Source of the DNA: CAYYKK01 sp046351395
GTDB lineage: Bacteria > Myxococcota_A > Polyangia > Polyangiales > Polyangiaceae
Direction: 5' to 3'
Length of the DNA stretch: 64,000 bases
Assembly (NCBI GenBank): GCA_046351395.1
Contig: JAXLYP010000002.1
Coordinates: 248,001-312,000 of the forward strand
The position numbers were made by a program, and so were the translations under genes. Below the pieces are notes generated by a model. That model worked only from the letters and a program-made list of their open reading frames with translations, was not told where the DNA came from and made no database searches. Positions 36,201 through 44,291 of this stretch are shown piece by piece; within the stretch, counting starts at the first letter, position 1; each line of letters starts with the position of its first letter.

Positions 36201-36306
36201 GGCTCACGCCCACCCGGCTGATGGCGATCACGCCGAAGAGGATCGTGCTCGCCATCAGCATCCACGCGAGGACCGGCTTCTTGATGCAGACGTCGGTGAT
36301 GCTCAC
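33208..36306 (-). CDS. RND efflux pump, HAE1 (multidrug) type
   Basis: 1032 residues, full length for AcrB-type pumps: TM1 at the N-terminus (PVLAWMLMASTILFGVIAI), two large periplasmic loops and two six-TM halves. TM4 has the proton-relay pair in GLVVDDAVMVMENIYRH and TM10 has the matching Lys in GIVKKNSIMLVEYAN. This VDDAxxVxEN form is that of HAE1 drug pumps; heavy-metal RND pumps have a different TM4 signature. It works as a trimer with the adaptor and outer-membrane factor encoded just upstream. GTG start overlaps the adaptor stop. Confidence 0.95.
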   Translation of the reverse strand: MSITDVCIKKPVLAWMLMASTILFGVIAISRVGVSQYPDVDYPNITVSVSWPGASPAAVERQIVDPIEQAISQVEGVQQITSTARQNNARITAVFDISRDVDVALQDIQAKVAQAQRQLPKDVQAPTISKSNPDDQPILTIGVTGPFARQLLADVARYQVQQDLQTISGVGQITLDGYTDRNVRVWLDQSKMAEKNVAASDVIGAIQREHVDTTGGQLQTGNRQINVQLLGEAIDIEAFRAIVVRRGTSNPVRLGDVALVEDGFADVTSIAHLDGVPVQALGVLKQRGSNAVSVAEAVREKVTELSSSLPEGMRLVVLSDTTRFIEESVHEMELELGLALVLTALVCWLFLGSLSSTLNVVLAIPMSLCGTVAITYFLGYTLNTFTLLGLSLAVGLVVDDAVMVMENIYRHAEMGKDKKRAAADGTKEITFAALAATAAVIAIFLPVVFMKGVIGKFFLQFGVTLSIAVVLSYIEAITLAPARCAQILNASRENRGFIGRQVDKGFAALERFYERVLGRALKRAWLVLLFASGVLGASIFLLTRLPTEFVPSQDQGLLQVRLQTSAGASLQASEPILSKAEAWIMAQPEVAQTLSTLNGAGGFITITLVDRGKRKTSAQEFGAKVRAELSKIAGLRASVSDPSQQSFGAQRGSPVELTVRGADWDQLVENSLELKDQLERSGVVTDVTTDYQIGAPELQITPDRRRATDLGVSMADLGTTISALVGGTTLGKFESDGRLLDIRARLLKSQRSRPEDIGDLRVRSKTGELVPMSLVVTQTEKPVLQSITRIDRERAVTIRANVAPGHSQGEAITRAKALGADLPLGYRAVLGGQSTQLEDTTSSLTFALIVGIAVAYMVLASQFNSFLHPVTVLTILPLAIVGAILGLMVVGATLNIFSMIGLLLLMGIVKKNSIMLVEYANQIREHEDVDAATAMQRAGPIRLRPILMTTVATMMSAVPPVLGLGPGSETRGPMGAAVLGGLTVSTVLSLVIVPAFYVVTDKARQRILRRRTPAPPPAPPPAMAPTAPTPAE

Positions 36307-37598
36307 GGTCCACCTCCGGAGGAGCTCGCGGGCGACGCGCTCGGTGAGGTCGTCGGCTCGTCGGGCGGCGCGGAGCGCTGGGGTGGCGGATCGCCCTTCG
36401 GGAGGAACGCGCTGCTCGTGGGCGCAGGCACGTCTTGCTGATCGATCGCGGTGCCCTCGATGAGCGGCTCCATCCCGCGGATGACGAGCTTGTCCCCTTC
36501 GTTCAGACCCTCGCGGACCTCCACCCAGCCATCCTTCGAGTTCGCTCCGAGCGTGACCACGTGCTCGTGGGCGACGCCGGCGTCCGCCGTGTAGACGACG
36601 TACCCTCGCTCGGTCGCGCGCACCGCGTCGCGCGGGATCACGATCGCCTCGCGAACCCCGCCGAACGTGAGCGTGACCTCGCAGAACGAGCCGGGGCGCA
36701 GCCAGAACTCGTGCTCCGTCGGGTCGACCTCTGCGGTGACCGGGATCATGTGGGTGTCGACTTCGGCCGCCCCCGCGATCAGCGTGATCTTCGCGGTGAA
36801 GACGCGATCCGTCTCGCGCATCGTGAAGGTCGCCGCCATGCCCACGGAGAGGCGCGGGGCATCGAGCGGCTGGACGTCGAACTTGAGGAGCATCGGCTTG
36901 CTCTGGAGGAGCGTGGCCATGAGGTACCCCGCTTGGACGTATTGCCCGGTCTCCACCGTGCGGGTCTGCACGACGCCGTCCATCGGCGCACGCACCTCGG
37001 AGTCGCGCAGGTTGAGCGTCGCGGCGTTGAGGGCCTCCTGCGCGAGCGCCGTGTCGGCGCGCGTCGTGAGCGTCTTCGTCTCGTAGGTCGCGATCTCCTC
37101 GCCGGGGATCAGGCCCGGGTGCGCGTCCGTCGCGCTCTTCCGTCGAGCGAGCTGCGCCTCGGCGTCCTTCTGGTTCGCGACGGCCTTCTGGAGCGAGGCC
37201 TGCGCGCTGTTGACCGCGCTCTTGTAGCGAGCGGAGTCGATGACGACGAGCACGTCCCCCTTCTTCACTTTCTGGCCGTCCGCGAAGGCGACGCGATCGA
37301 CCGCGCCGGAGACGCGCGCGGTGACCTGCACGTGTTCGAACGGCTCGAGCGTCCCGGGGACGACGACGCTGTACTGCATCCGGCGCTTCTCGACGGGGTA
37401 GACCTCGACCGCGTACTTGAGCCCGCCACCTCCGCCGCGCCCGCCCTTGCCGCCGCCCCTGCCGCCCGCGCGCGCGCTTCCGGACGCCCCGGGCCGCGGC
37501 CCGCCCGAGCTCTTGCAGCCCGCCGCGCCCACGCCGATCGCCGCCGTGACGGCGCCGAGGAGCCGCAGCGCGGCCCGCCGACTCTCGATCATCGTCAT
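36303..37598 (-). CDS. RND membrane-fusion protein with Tat-like lipoprotein signal
   Basis: 431 residues. The N-terminus MTMIESRRAALRLLG carries SRRAALR, a good twin-arginine match, and ends with GAAGC, a possible lipobox. A Gly/Arg-rich linker (about 30-60) comes next, then the standard order: lipoyl half (HVQVTARVSGAVDRVAFADG), alpha hairpin, second lipoyl half (EVRAPMDGVVQTRTVETGQY), beta barrel and membrane-proximal domain; the tail is Pro/Ser-rich. Bridges the RND pump and the outer-membrane factor. ATGA overlap with the factor gene upstream and GTGA with the pump gene downstream. Confidence 0.92.
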   Translation of the reverse strand: MTMIESRRAALRLLGAVTAAIGVGAAGCKSSGGPRPGASGSARAGGRGGGKGGRGGGGGLKYAVEVYPVEKRRMQYSVVVPGTLEPFEHVQVTARVSGAVDRVAFADGQKVKKGDVLVVIDSARYKSAVNSAQASLQKAVANQKDAEAQLARRKSATDAHPGLIPGEEIATYETKTLTTRADTALAQEALNAATLNLRDSEVRAPMDGVVQTRTVETGQYVQAGYLMATLLQSKPMLLKFDVQPLDAPRLSVGMAATFTMRETDRVFTAKITLIAGAAEVDTHMIPVTAEVDPTEHEFWLRPGSFCEVTLTFGGVREAIVIPRDAVRATERGYVVYTADAGVAHEHVVTLGANSKDGWVEVREGLNEGDKLVIRGMEPLIEGTAIDQQDVPAPTSSAFLPKGDPPPQRSAPPDEPTTSPSASPASSSGGGP

Positions 37599-38965
37599 GG
37601 CGTCCCCATCGGGGTCCGAGGAGCTCGGTCCACCGCGCCGAGGCCGAGCGCGAGCTTCACGTCGAGGTACGCCTGCGCCAGGTCGAGCTGCGCCTCGGCG
37701 TACGCGACCTCTGCGTCGTAGAGGCTCCCGTTCGCGTCGGTGAGCTCGATGGCCCGCGCGAGCCCTTTTTTGTAGAGGATCTCGGTTTCCTCGCTGTTCG
37801 CGGCGGCGATGTCGACCGCGTTCTTCGCCTCCTTCACGTTGGCCTGCGCCGCGCCGACCGCGACGAGCGCGGTCCGCACGGAGCTGTCGATCGTGCGCTC
37901 CAGCGCCTTCTCGTTGAGCTCCGCTTGCTGGGCTTGAGCGTCGCGCGAGCGCTTGTCGCCGTAGCGGATGCCCCCGTCGAAGATGACCCAGGTGAGGGAC
38001 AACGTCGCGCTCTCGCCGTCCCACGGAGTGCCGGTCGCGGGGTTCGGGTTCGCCTGGAACTGCATCGTGAGATCGATCGACGGGATGATCCGGTAGAGCG
38101 GCTCGTCCGCGGACGCCTTCGCGGCGAGCGTCTGACTGTGGAGCGTCGCGAGGTCGGGTCGGTTGCTCATCGCGGTCTTCGAGAGGTCGGCGCTGACGCC
38201 GATGAACGCCTCGGCGTCGTGCACGAGGGTCGAGGCCTCCTCGACGTCCTCCGTCACTTCGGCGCCGACGAGCAGCGCGAGCGCGAGGCGCGCCTGCCCG
38301 AGCTTCGCTTCGCCCGAGGTCACCGCCCGCTTCGCGGAGCTCACGTCGAGCTTCGCGCGCGTCGCGTCGTTCGAACTCACGAGCTCCGCGTCGACGCGAG
38401 CTTGGACGTCCTCGAGATCCGCGTTCGCGCGCTCGAGCCGCGCGTTCGCCGCCGTGAGCACGCGCTGCGCCTCGACCACGGCGATGAACGCGCGGGCCGT
38501 GTCGAACTCGAGGCCGAGCAGATCGTCCGTTGCGCTGCTCTTCGCGGCGTCGAGGTTGAAGTTCGACGCGCGCAGCGATGGGATTGCGCTCGGCTTGAGC
38601 AGGGGCTGCCGGAGGGTCACCGTCCCCGAGCCCGAGAAGTTGTCGCCGTTCCGGTCGGACCGCGCGTTGCCCGTCCCGGAGAGGCCGAGCGTCAACGTCG
38701 GCAGGAAGGCTCCGCGCGCGGACTGCACCTGACCCTCCGCGACTTCGACGCGGAGCTCGGCGGCGCGCGCACGCTCGTTGTTTTCACGAGAGAGATCGAT
38801 CGCTCTTCGGAGCGTCAATCCATCGGCGCGGGCGTCCTCCGCGCCTGCTCCCGCGGCGATCGACCCGAGCAGGGTGGCGATGGCGACGGTGGCGCCGCGG
38901 AGGGCGCGCTTCGCTCGCCTGGCAGGTGAAGCGACCGGATGACGCGCGGTGCGAGGTCGGGGCAT
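37595..38965 (-). CDS. TolC-family outer-membrane efflux factor
   Basis: 456 residues. Basic N-terminus and signal peptide (about 20-48, cleavage near ARA-DG), then the TolC duplicated pattern: LTLRRAIDLSRENNERARAA, a beta pair (FLPTLTLGLSGTGNARSDRN), a long coiled-coil hairpin, then the second repeat from about 270 (LYRIIPSIDLTMQFQANPNP ...). The C-terminal helix ends in AQAYLDVKLALGLG. First gene of the pump operon. No ribosome site precedes the ATG; see the ECF-like promoter at 38975-38998, which would leave almost no leader. Confidence 0.92.
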   Translation of the reverse strand: MPRPRTARHPVASPARRAKRALRGATVAIATLLGSIAAGAGAEDARADGLTLRRAIDLSRENNERARAAELRVEVAEGQVQSARGAFLPTLTLGLSGTGNARSDRNGDNFSGSGTVTLRQPLLKPSAIPSLRASNFNLDAAKSSATDDLLGLEFDTARAFIAVVEAQRVLTAANARLERANADLEDVQARVDAELVSSNDATRAKLDVSSAKRAVTSGEAKLGQARLALALLVGAEVTEDVEEASTLVHDAEAFIGVSADLSKTAMSNRPDLATLHSQTLAAKASADEPLYRIIPSIDLTMQFQANPNPATGTPWDGESATLSLTWVIFDGGIRYGDKRSRDAQAQQAELNEKALERTIDSSVRTALVAVGAAQANVKEAKNAVDIAAANSEETEILYKKGLARAIELTDANGSLYDAEVAYAEAQLDLAQAYLDVKLALGLGAVDRAPRTPMGTP

Positions 38966-38974
38966 CGATGCGAT

Positions 38975-38998
38975 GAAACGCGCCGCTCCCGCCGTTCC
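38975..38998 (-). promoter_or_regulatory. Possible ECF-type promoter of the RND operon
   Basis: On the minus strand GGAAC (38994-38998), 14-nt spacer, GTTTC (38975-38979) in the 45-bp gap before the TolC-like gene at 38965. GGAAC is the usual ECF -35 core; the spacer is about two bases short of the norm. It would place the start within a few bases of the ATG. Confidence 0.3.
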
Positions 38999-39010
38999 CT
39001 ATGGCAAAGG

Positions 39011-40198
39011 TCAGCTCGGGGCGCGGAACAACCCGAGCACGCCGCTCATCTGCTGGAGGGCGACGCTTCGATCGTCCGGTCCCCACGGGATGATCTGGAG
39101 CCCGGCGTGCATCCCCGCGATGGGGAGCTTGGGGAAGCGCTTCTTCAGGATCTTCACGTCCACGTCCGGCTCGCGGTAGAGGCTCCGCCCGCGCGCGGCG
39201 CAGCTCACGAACAGGGCGAAGCGCGGTGCCGAGCCCAGCGCGCGCTGCTCGGCGCGCCGCGCCGCCTCCGCGAGATCGGTCCTCGCGTGCGTCGCGTCCC
39301 GCGACGCGAGGACGAGGCGATCTCCCGCTTGGATGTCGGCGTCGACGAGGATCGCCTTCTTCGATGGATCGACGCCCTTGATCGTTCGGAAGAGCAAGCG
39401 CTCGGGCGCGTCCGCGGGCACCACCGAAAAGACGATCAACCCGGGCTGCCCGACGCGCCCTACGGTCTTCGAGAGCATCTCCAACGCGGGCGCCCCATCG
39501 AGCTCCAGGATCTCGGACGCTCCGCTCGGCTCCTGTGTGCGCTGGACGATCGCCGCGGGCTCGGACGCGCGCGCGCCCTCGGACGCGCGGAGCGCTTGGA
39601 CCGCACCGCGCTTGCTCGAGCGCGTCACGAGGAGCGGCGGGGCGATGACCCGGCATGATGAGGACTGCTCCACGACCGGCGCGCCTTGCCCGCTCACCAC
39701 GAGCGCCGCCACGGACGCGGAGACGACGCGGCCCTCCTCGACCGCCCAGATCGTGTCGCCCGCCGCCGTTCCGCCGATCGTCGACGCGCCGCGAACGGCC
39801 GCGAGATCGGCCGCGCCGATGGACGAGCCTGGGAACAGCAGACGCGTTCCCCCCTCGCCGCCTTCGAGCGCGCTCGCGCCGAGCTCGACGCGCGGCTTCG
39901 GTCCGGACCAGATCAGCGCGGAGGCGGCGGCCGCTCCCTCGATCTCCGCAAGCTCGCTCAGCACGCCCCGCGACGGGACGACGAGCGCGCGCGCCCCCGG
40001 CGCGAGCCGGGCGACGGATGCGGCGACGTCCCCCGCGAGCTCGTTCGCGCCCGAGATGAAGACGAGCGCGCTCGTGGGGGATCGCACCGCGCGGAGCTTC
40101 GTCGCGAAGACGCGCTCGAACGATTTGATCGGGCTCGCGCCCCGCGCCTTCTCCGAAGGCTGAAGCGAGACGATCAGGCTCTCGGCAGACGCGGACAT
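39011..40198 (-). CDS. FIST-domain sensory protein
   Basis: 395 residues, soluble. The N-terminal half (about 35-225) fits FIST_N (TSALVFISGANELAGDVAAS) and the C-terminal half (about 235-385) fits FIST_C with its typical end: SCAARGRSLYREPDVDVKIL followed by PIAGMHAGLQIIPWG, matching the C..RG...G..G..E pattern. FIST domains are thought to bind small ligands such as amino acids in signal transduction. It starts 13 bp after the PP2C stop and ends 45 bp before the pump operon. It has no output domain, so it probably acts through a partner; the PP2C phosphatase is the obvious candidate. Confidence 0.82.
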   Translation of the reverse strand: MSASAESLIVSLQPSEKARGASPIKSFERVFATKLRAVRSPTSALVFISGANELAGDVAASVARLAPGARALVVPSRGVLSELAEIEGAAAASALIWSGPKPRVELGASALEGGEGGTRLLFPGSSIGAADLAAVRGASTIGGTAAGDTIWAVEEGRVVSASVAALVVSGQGAPVVEQSSSCRVIAPPLLVTRSSKRGAVQALRASEGARASEPAAIVQRTQEPSGASEILELDGAPALEMLSKTVGRVGQPGLIVFSVVPADAPERLLFRTIKGVDPSKKAILVDADIQAGDRLVLASRDATHARTDLAEAARRAEQRALGSAPRFALFVSCAARGRSLYREPDVDVKILKKRFPKLPIAGMHAGLQIIPWGPDDRSVALQQMSGVLGLFRAPS

Positions 40199-40211
40199 GA
40201 AGGCACGTGCG

Positions 40212-40982
40212 TCAGGCGACTTCCACGAGGACGCAGGTGATGTTGTCCTTCCCGCCCCGGTTGTTCGCGAGCTGGATGAACTGCTCCACCGCGATCTCTC
40301 CGCCGATCGACGCGACCGCGGGGATCTCGTCGAGCTGGAGGTACCCGTGGAGCCCGTCGGAGCAGAGGATGTATTTGTCCCCGGACGCGAGGGGGTAGAT
40401 GTTCTTGTCGACCTCGACGTACTCGCGGTTCCCGACGGCGCGCGTGATCACGTTCCGATGAGGGGAGTTCTTCGCCTCTTCCTCGGAGATGAGGCCCTGC
40501 TTCATCTGCCACGCGATGAGCGTGTGGTCCTCGGTGAGCTGCACGGCCTGGTTCTGGCGGACGCGGTAGATCCGGCTGTCACCGACCTGCCCGGTGACGA
40601 GCGAGTCCCCGATGACCATCGCGCAGCTGATGGTCGTCCCCATCCCGCTCTTGTCTTTCTCGAACTGCGCCATGCCGAACACCATGTACGTCGCGGCTTG
40701 GATCGCGCTCTCGAGCAGGCGGCACGCCATGCGCCCGCGATCCTCGTCGAGCGGTTGGTAGAGATCGCCGAGCGGCGCGAGGCCGCGCTTCACCATCCCG
40801 TAGACGGTGTCGACGGCCTCTCCGCTCGCGATCTCGCCCGCGGCGTGTCCGCCCATTCCGTCAGCGACGATGAACAACCGCAGGTTGTCGTCCTTGAAGA
40901 ACGAGTCCTCGTTCGCTTTGCGATGCCGTCCGATGTCGGTCTTGGCAAAGGATCGTACGGCGGGTCGCCAGAGAGAATTCAT
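40212..40982 (-). CDS. PP2C-family serine/threonine phosphatase
   Basis: 256 residues, a stand-alone PP2C catalytic domain. Metal-binding motifs: KANEDSFF, FIVADGMGGHAAGE, GDSRIYRVR, ILCSDGLHGYL and GKDNITCVLVEV. It should dephosphorylate Ser/Thr-phosphoproteins, such as targets of the kinase at 57534-60908 or others. The start is at ATG 40982 or GTG 41012; neither has a ribosome site and the domain is complete in both. It leads the same-strand run PP2C, FIST, outer-membrane factor, adaptor, pump, sigma, anti-sigma and sensor. Confidence 0.93.
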   Translation of the reverse strand: MNSLWRPAVRSFAKTDIGRHRKANEDSFFKDDNLRLFIVADGMGGHAAGEIASGEAVDTVYGMVKRGLAPLGDLYQPLDEDRGRMACRLLESAIQAATYMVFGMAQFEKDKSGMGTTISCAMVIGDSLVTGQVGDSRIYRVRQNQAVQLTEDHTLIAWQMKQGLISEEEAKNSPHRNVITRAVGNREYVEVDKNIYPLASGDKYILCSDGLHGYLQLDEIPAVASIGGEIAVEQFIQLANNRGGKDNITCVLVEVA

Positions 40983-41100
40983 AGGGAGGGAGGACCGGGG
41001 GTCGCGCTTCACTGCTACGGACGAAACCGGACCCGGCGCGCGCTATCCCGGATCGTGCGCCTAGATTAGATCAAGACGCCCCGGCCAAGCCTGGCAATTC

Positions 41101-41152
41101 GATGAGCGCACCGAAGGCGCTCGATTCTGCCGCGGCCCTCCGCGGAATCTCC
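41101..41152 (-). repeat. REP-like element, third copy (diverged, inverted orientation)
   Basis: Read on the minus strand this matches the 20109-20159 unit over about 52 bp with a 2-bp gap: shared blocks ATTCCGCGG, GCCGCGG and GAATCGAGCGCCTTCGG. It sits between the SprT-like gene stop (41168) and the PP2C gene. Nothing else is seen in the 155-bp gap. Confidence 0.7.
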
Positions 41153-41167
41153 GAGGAAGCCTCTCGC

Positions 41168-42247
41168 CTACTTCAGGAGAAGGGTGCGACCCGAGGGGCC
41201 GGCCGTCACGGGCTTGTGAAGGATGAGCTTTTGTCCCGCCGCGCGGCCCCGCTGATGGGCGGGGTTCGCGGAGGAGCCCGAATACCGGGTGTGGACGATG
41301 CTCGGGTGCCGTGCCCGGAAGAACACCTGGAGATCCGCGTCCCCCTTCCAGACGAGGCCCGCCTCGCGCTGGGTCGCGCGCTCCTCGTTGAGCTTCGCGT
41401 AGAACCCGCTCATCACGCCCGCGATGAACGCGCGCCGGTCCCGGTTCCCCCGGGTGCGCGTGGCCCGTTGGTGCTCCCGCCAGAGGCGTTCGCCGGCGTG
41501 GCTCAGGAAATCGTAGACGTACGCGGCCATCTCCAGGTTCGCGTCCGTCCCGCAGACCTCGAGCACGCTCGCGCGCGTCCCTTCGCGGGGCCGGTAGACG
41601 GAGACCCAGATGGGATCGACGAAGAAATGGTCCCGCAGGATCATCGAGATGAACCGCTCCCATTCGGCCACGCGGCCCGTCGGCGTGCCGAGGTGACGGA
41701 ACGCGTACCGGCGCGCCGTCTTCGCCGAGACATGGTCGAGGTTGTACTTCAGCATCAGGCGCTGCGCCGCGTTCATCGCGGCCTGCGCCTCGTGCTCGCT
41801 CGAGCTCTCGGCGAGCGCGAGGAGCTTCGCGACCCGCTCGAGCACCCGATCCTGCCCCTCCTCGGGGGCGGACTCGTCGGGCAATCCAGTCGCTCGCGGG
41901 TCGATCCCGCGCTTCTCGCACACGTGGCGGAACGCCGGGCCGTGGGACGTCTCGTCGTGGATGTGCAGCACGTCGTGCACGTATTGGTGCGCCATCTCGT
42001 GCTTGAGCACCTCCTGGACGATCCCCCAGGGCTTCGTGAGGACGAGCTTGCGAGAGATCTCGAGCGTCTGGAACGCCGGCATGTAGCGGCCCAGGAAGCT
42101 CTCGTTGTCCGAGAGGAAGAGGACCGGGGTCCGGAGCGCCTTCTTGAAGAGGCGATGGTTCTCGTCCTCGTACTCCTGGCGCAAGCGCGCGAGGAGGAGG
42201 CGCTCGAGCTCTTCGGAGAGGGGCCCGGCTTCGAGCACGTCCGACAT
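41168..42247 (-). CDS. SprT-like metalloprotease domain with DUF2786
   Basis: 359 residues, soluble. Residues 15-120 resemble SprT/Spartan-type proteases: HEMAHQYVHD supplies the HExxH zinc motif and a further His lies in HIHDETSHGPAF. Residues 135-175 match DUF2786 (RVAKLLALAESSSEHEAQAA, MNAAQRLMLKYNLDHV), and the remaining part is a helical region with a Lys/Arg-rich end. SprT-like proteins cut DNA-protein crosslinks in eukaryotes; bacterial members are poorly studied. Single gene, divergent from the sulfatase-fold pair at 42309. Confidence 0.8.
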   Translation of the reverse strand: MSDVLEAGPLSEELERLLLARLRQEYEDENHRLFKKALRTPVLFLSDNESFLGRYMPAFQTLEISRKLVLTKPWGIVQEVLKHEMAHQYVHDVLHIHDETSHGPAFRHVCEKRGIDPRATGLPDESAPEEGQDRVLERVAKLLALAESSSEHEAQAAMNAAQRLMLKYNLDHVSAKTARRYAFRHLGTPTGRVAEWERFISMILRDHFFVDPIWVSVYRPREGTRASVLEVCGTDANLEMAAYVYDFLSHAGERLWREHQRATRTRGNRDRRAFIAGVMSGFYAKLNEERATQREAGLVWKGDADLQVFFRARHPSIVHTRYSGSSANPAHQRGRAAGQKLILHKPVTAGPSGRTLLLK

Positions 42248-42308
42248 GCGTGCCCTCTAGTCCAAATTGCGTTCGGAGGCTTTACCTACTAGCACGTGCA
42301 CCGATCCG

Positions 42309-44258
42309 ATGAGTGAGAGCGGTGCCACCGCCAACCCGAACCCCGCGCCGCGCGTCCTGCGCTCGTGGAGGTTCTCCTTCGCGCCGAAGACGCTGCGCAA
42401 GCTCGGCAGCTTCCGCCGGCGCTTTGGCTGGCTCTTCGTCTTCCTCCCGCTCGTGTACGTCATCGTCGCCGACCTTCGGATCCGCGGATCGCGCATCGTC
42501 GCGATGCCGCCGAAGTACCTCGGCGTCTACGCGGTGGCGATGGTGGAGAGCCTCGCGCTCTGGTCCGCGCTCATCGTGGTCGCGAGCGCTCGGCGCGGCG
42601 CCTCCCGCTGGATCGGCGCGGCGTTCCTCGTGTTCCTGCTGACGCTCTCGCTGGGCGTGCAGCGGTACTTCCACGAGCAGTACGCGATCTATCTGAACCT
42701 CGACGCGACGCTGTTCGGCACGAACGTGATGACGAGCGCCGTCGGACAGGTCTTCGCGGACGGATCCCACTTCTTGAGCGCCATGCTCCCGCCGTTCGTC
42801 TTCGGGATCTTCGCGGTGTGGTGGGGGCGGCGCGCGGTCCGGCCGAAGCGCCGAACGCTCTGGGTCGCCCGACTGCTCGCGCCGATCTTCGTCGTCGCGG
42901 TGTTCTTCATCCCGTGCTCGTACCAGCGCCTCCAAGCGTCGACGCCGGACGTCATCTACTTCCACGCGATGGGAGGGCTCTTCAAGGCGCTCGCGGGGGA
43001 GCGGAACCAGTCCCAGGTGCGGCCGGGTGAGCGGCACCCGCCGCCGATGCCGAAGCTCGTCCCGAAGCAGCCGATGCAGCGGAACGTGGTGTTCATCCTG
43101 ACCGAGAGCGTCCGGTACGACGCGCACTGCTCCGCGCCCACGGAGCAATGCCAGACGACGCCGTTCACCAACGCCGCGGCGCCGAACCGGATGCCGTTCG
43201 AGCAGCTCCGCAGCAATACGTCGACCACGGCGATCGAGCTCGCCGTGCTCTGGTCGGGGCTCGAGCCGATTCGCACGCGGGAGGAGCTCCACACCGCGCC
43301 GCTGATCTACGACTACGCGCACGCCGCCGGTATGGACAACGCGTACTGGACGAGCCACCACATGATGTTCGCGAACTCGCGGCTCTTCGTGCAGGGCCTC
43401 CCGACGACGTTCCAGACGGGCGCGAGCGACCTCGACCCGGTCGCGGACATCGATCTCGGCGCGTGGGACGACCTCTTGATGAAGCGCGTCGAGGAGCAGA
43501 TGCCGCGCATGAAGGAGCCGTTCATGGGCGTGGTGCACCTCTGCAACACGCACGTGCCCTACCGCGTGGATCCGAACGACGCGCCCTTCCAGCCGATGGC
43601 GCCGAGCAAGGACCCGGACCAGAACGAGCCCTATCACAACTACTACCGCAACGCGGTCTACATGCAGGACAAGGCGCTCGCCGAGATCGTGACGTGGATC
43701 CGAGCGCAGCCGTTCGGCGACCGCACGATCATCGTCTTCACGTCCGACCACGGCGAGGCGTTCCGCGAGCACGGGCAGCTCTGCCACACGGGCTCGATCC
43801 TCGACGAGGAGATCCACGTCCCCGGCTGGATCGACGCGCCACCCGGCACCCTCACGGACGAGGAGCGCGCGCAGATCCTCGCGCGCCGATCGAAGCCCCT
43901 CTGGCACACCGACATCACGCCCACGATCCTCGACATGATGGGGCTCTGGGACGCGCCCGAGCTCGCGCAGTTCAAGAAGAGCATGGTCGGCGACAGCATG
44001 CTGCGGCCCCCGAGCGAGGGCCGGGACAACCTCGCGCTCGCGATGACGAACTGCAGCGGCATCTGGGGCTGCGCGTTCAAGAGCTGGGGGATGATGCGGG
44101 GCCTCACGAAGCTCGAGGCCCGCGAGAACGACGAGACGTGGCACTGCTTCGACCTCGCGTCGGACCCGTTCGAGAAGCAGGACCTCGGCCCGGAGAAGTG
44201 CGGTGATCTCGTCGACCTCGCGAACCGCGCCCACGGCGGGTTCCCGGGCGACAAATAG
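42309..44258 (+). CDS. Membrane sulfatase-fold enzyme (EptA/LtaS-like phosphotransferase), intact copy
   Basis: 649 residues. Five membrane segments (about 40-57, 75-98, 105-125, 155-173, 185-205) precede a periplasmic alkaline-phosphatase-superfamily domain. Metal/active-site marks: NVVFILTESVRYD (Glu), a Thr cluster SNTSTTAIEL at the nucleophile position, and VFTSDHGEAFREHG (Asp-His metal ligands). The architecture is that of phosphoethanolamine or glycerol-phosphate transferases acting on lipids. Six Cys in the domain suggest disulfides, as in EptA. Start at ATG 42309; a TTG at 42267 gives a longer form. The next gene is a paralogue, 33 bp on. Confidence 0.85.
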   Translation: MSESGATANPNPAPRVLRSWRFSFAPKTLRKLGSFRRRFGWLFVFLPLVYVIVADLRIRGSRIVAMPPKYLGVYAVAMVESLALWSALIVVASARRGASRWIGAAFLVFLLTLSLGVQRYFHEQYAIYLNLDATLFGTNVMTSAVGQVFADGSHFLSAMLPPFVFGIFAVWWGRRAVRPKRRTLWVARLLAPIFVVAVFFIPCSYQRLQASTPDVIYFHAMGGLFKALAGERNQSQVRPGERHPPPMPKLVPKQPMQRNVVFILTESVRYDAHCSAPTEQCQTTPFTNAAAPNRMPFEQLRSNTSTTAIELAVLWSGLEPIRTREELHTAPLIYDYAHAAGMDNAYWTSHHMMFANSRLFVQGLPTTFQTGASDLDPVADIDLGAWDDLLMKRVEEQMPRMKEPFMGVVHLCNTHVPYRVDPNDAPFQPMAPSKDPDQNEPYHNYYRNAVYMQDKALAEIVTWIRAQPFGDRTIIVFTSDHGEAFREHGQLCHTGSILDEEIHVPGWIDAPPGTLTDEERAQILARRSKPLWHTDITPTILDMMGLWDAPELAQFKKSMVGDSMLRPPSEGRDNLALAMTNCSGIWGCAFKSWGMMRGLTKLEARENDETWHCFDLASDPFEKQDLGPEKCGDLVDLANRAHGGFPGDK

Positions 44259-44291
44259 GCGGCGCGCGTGGAGGAGGAGGGGAGCGACCTC

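Noticed and set aside
31911..38965. Heavy-metal (CzcA/CusA) efflux system
   Set aside because: TM4 of the pump has the VDDAxxVxEN form of drug pumps, and the sensor lacks obvious metal ligands.
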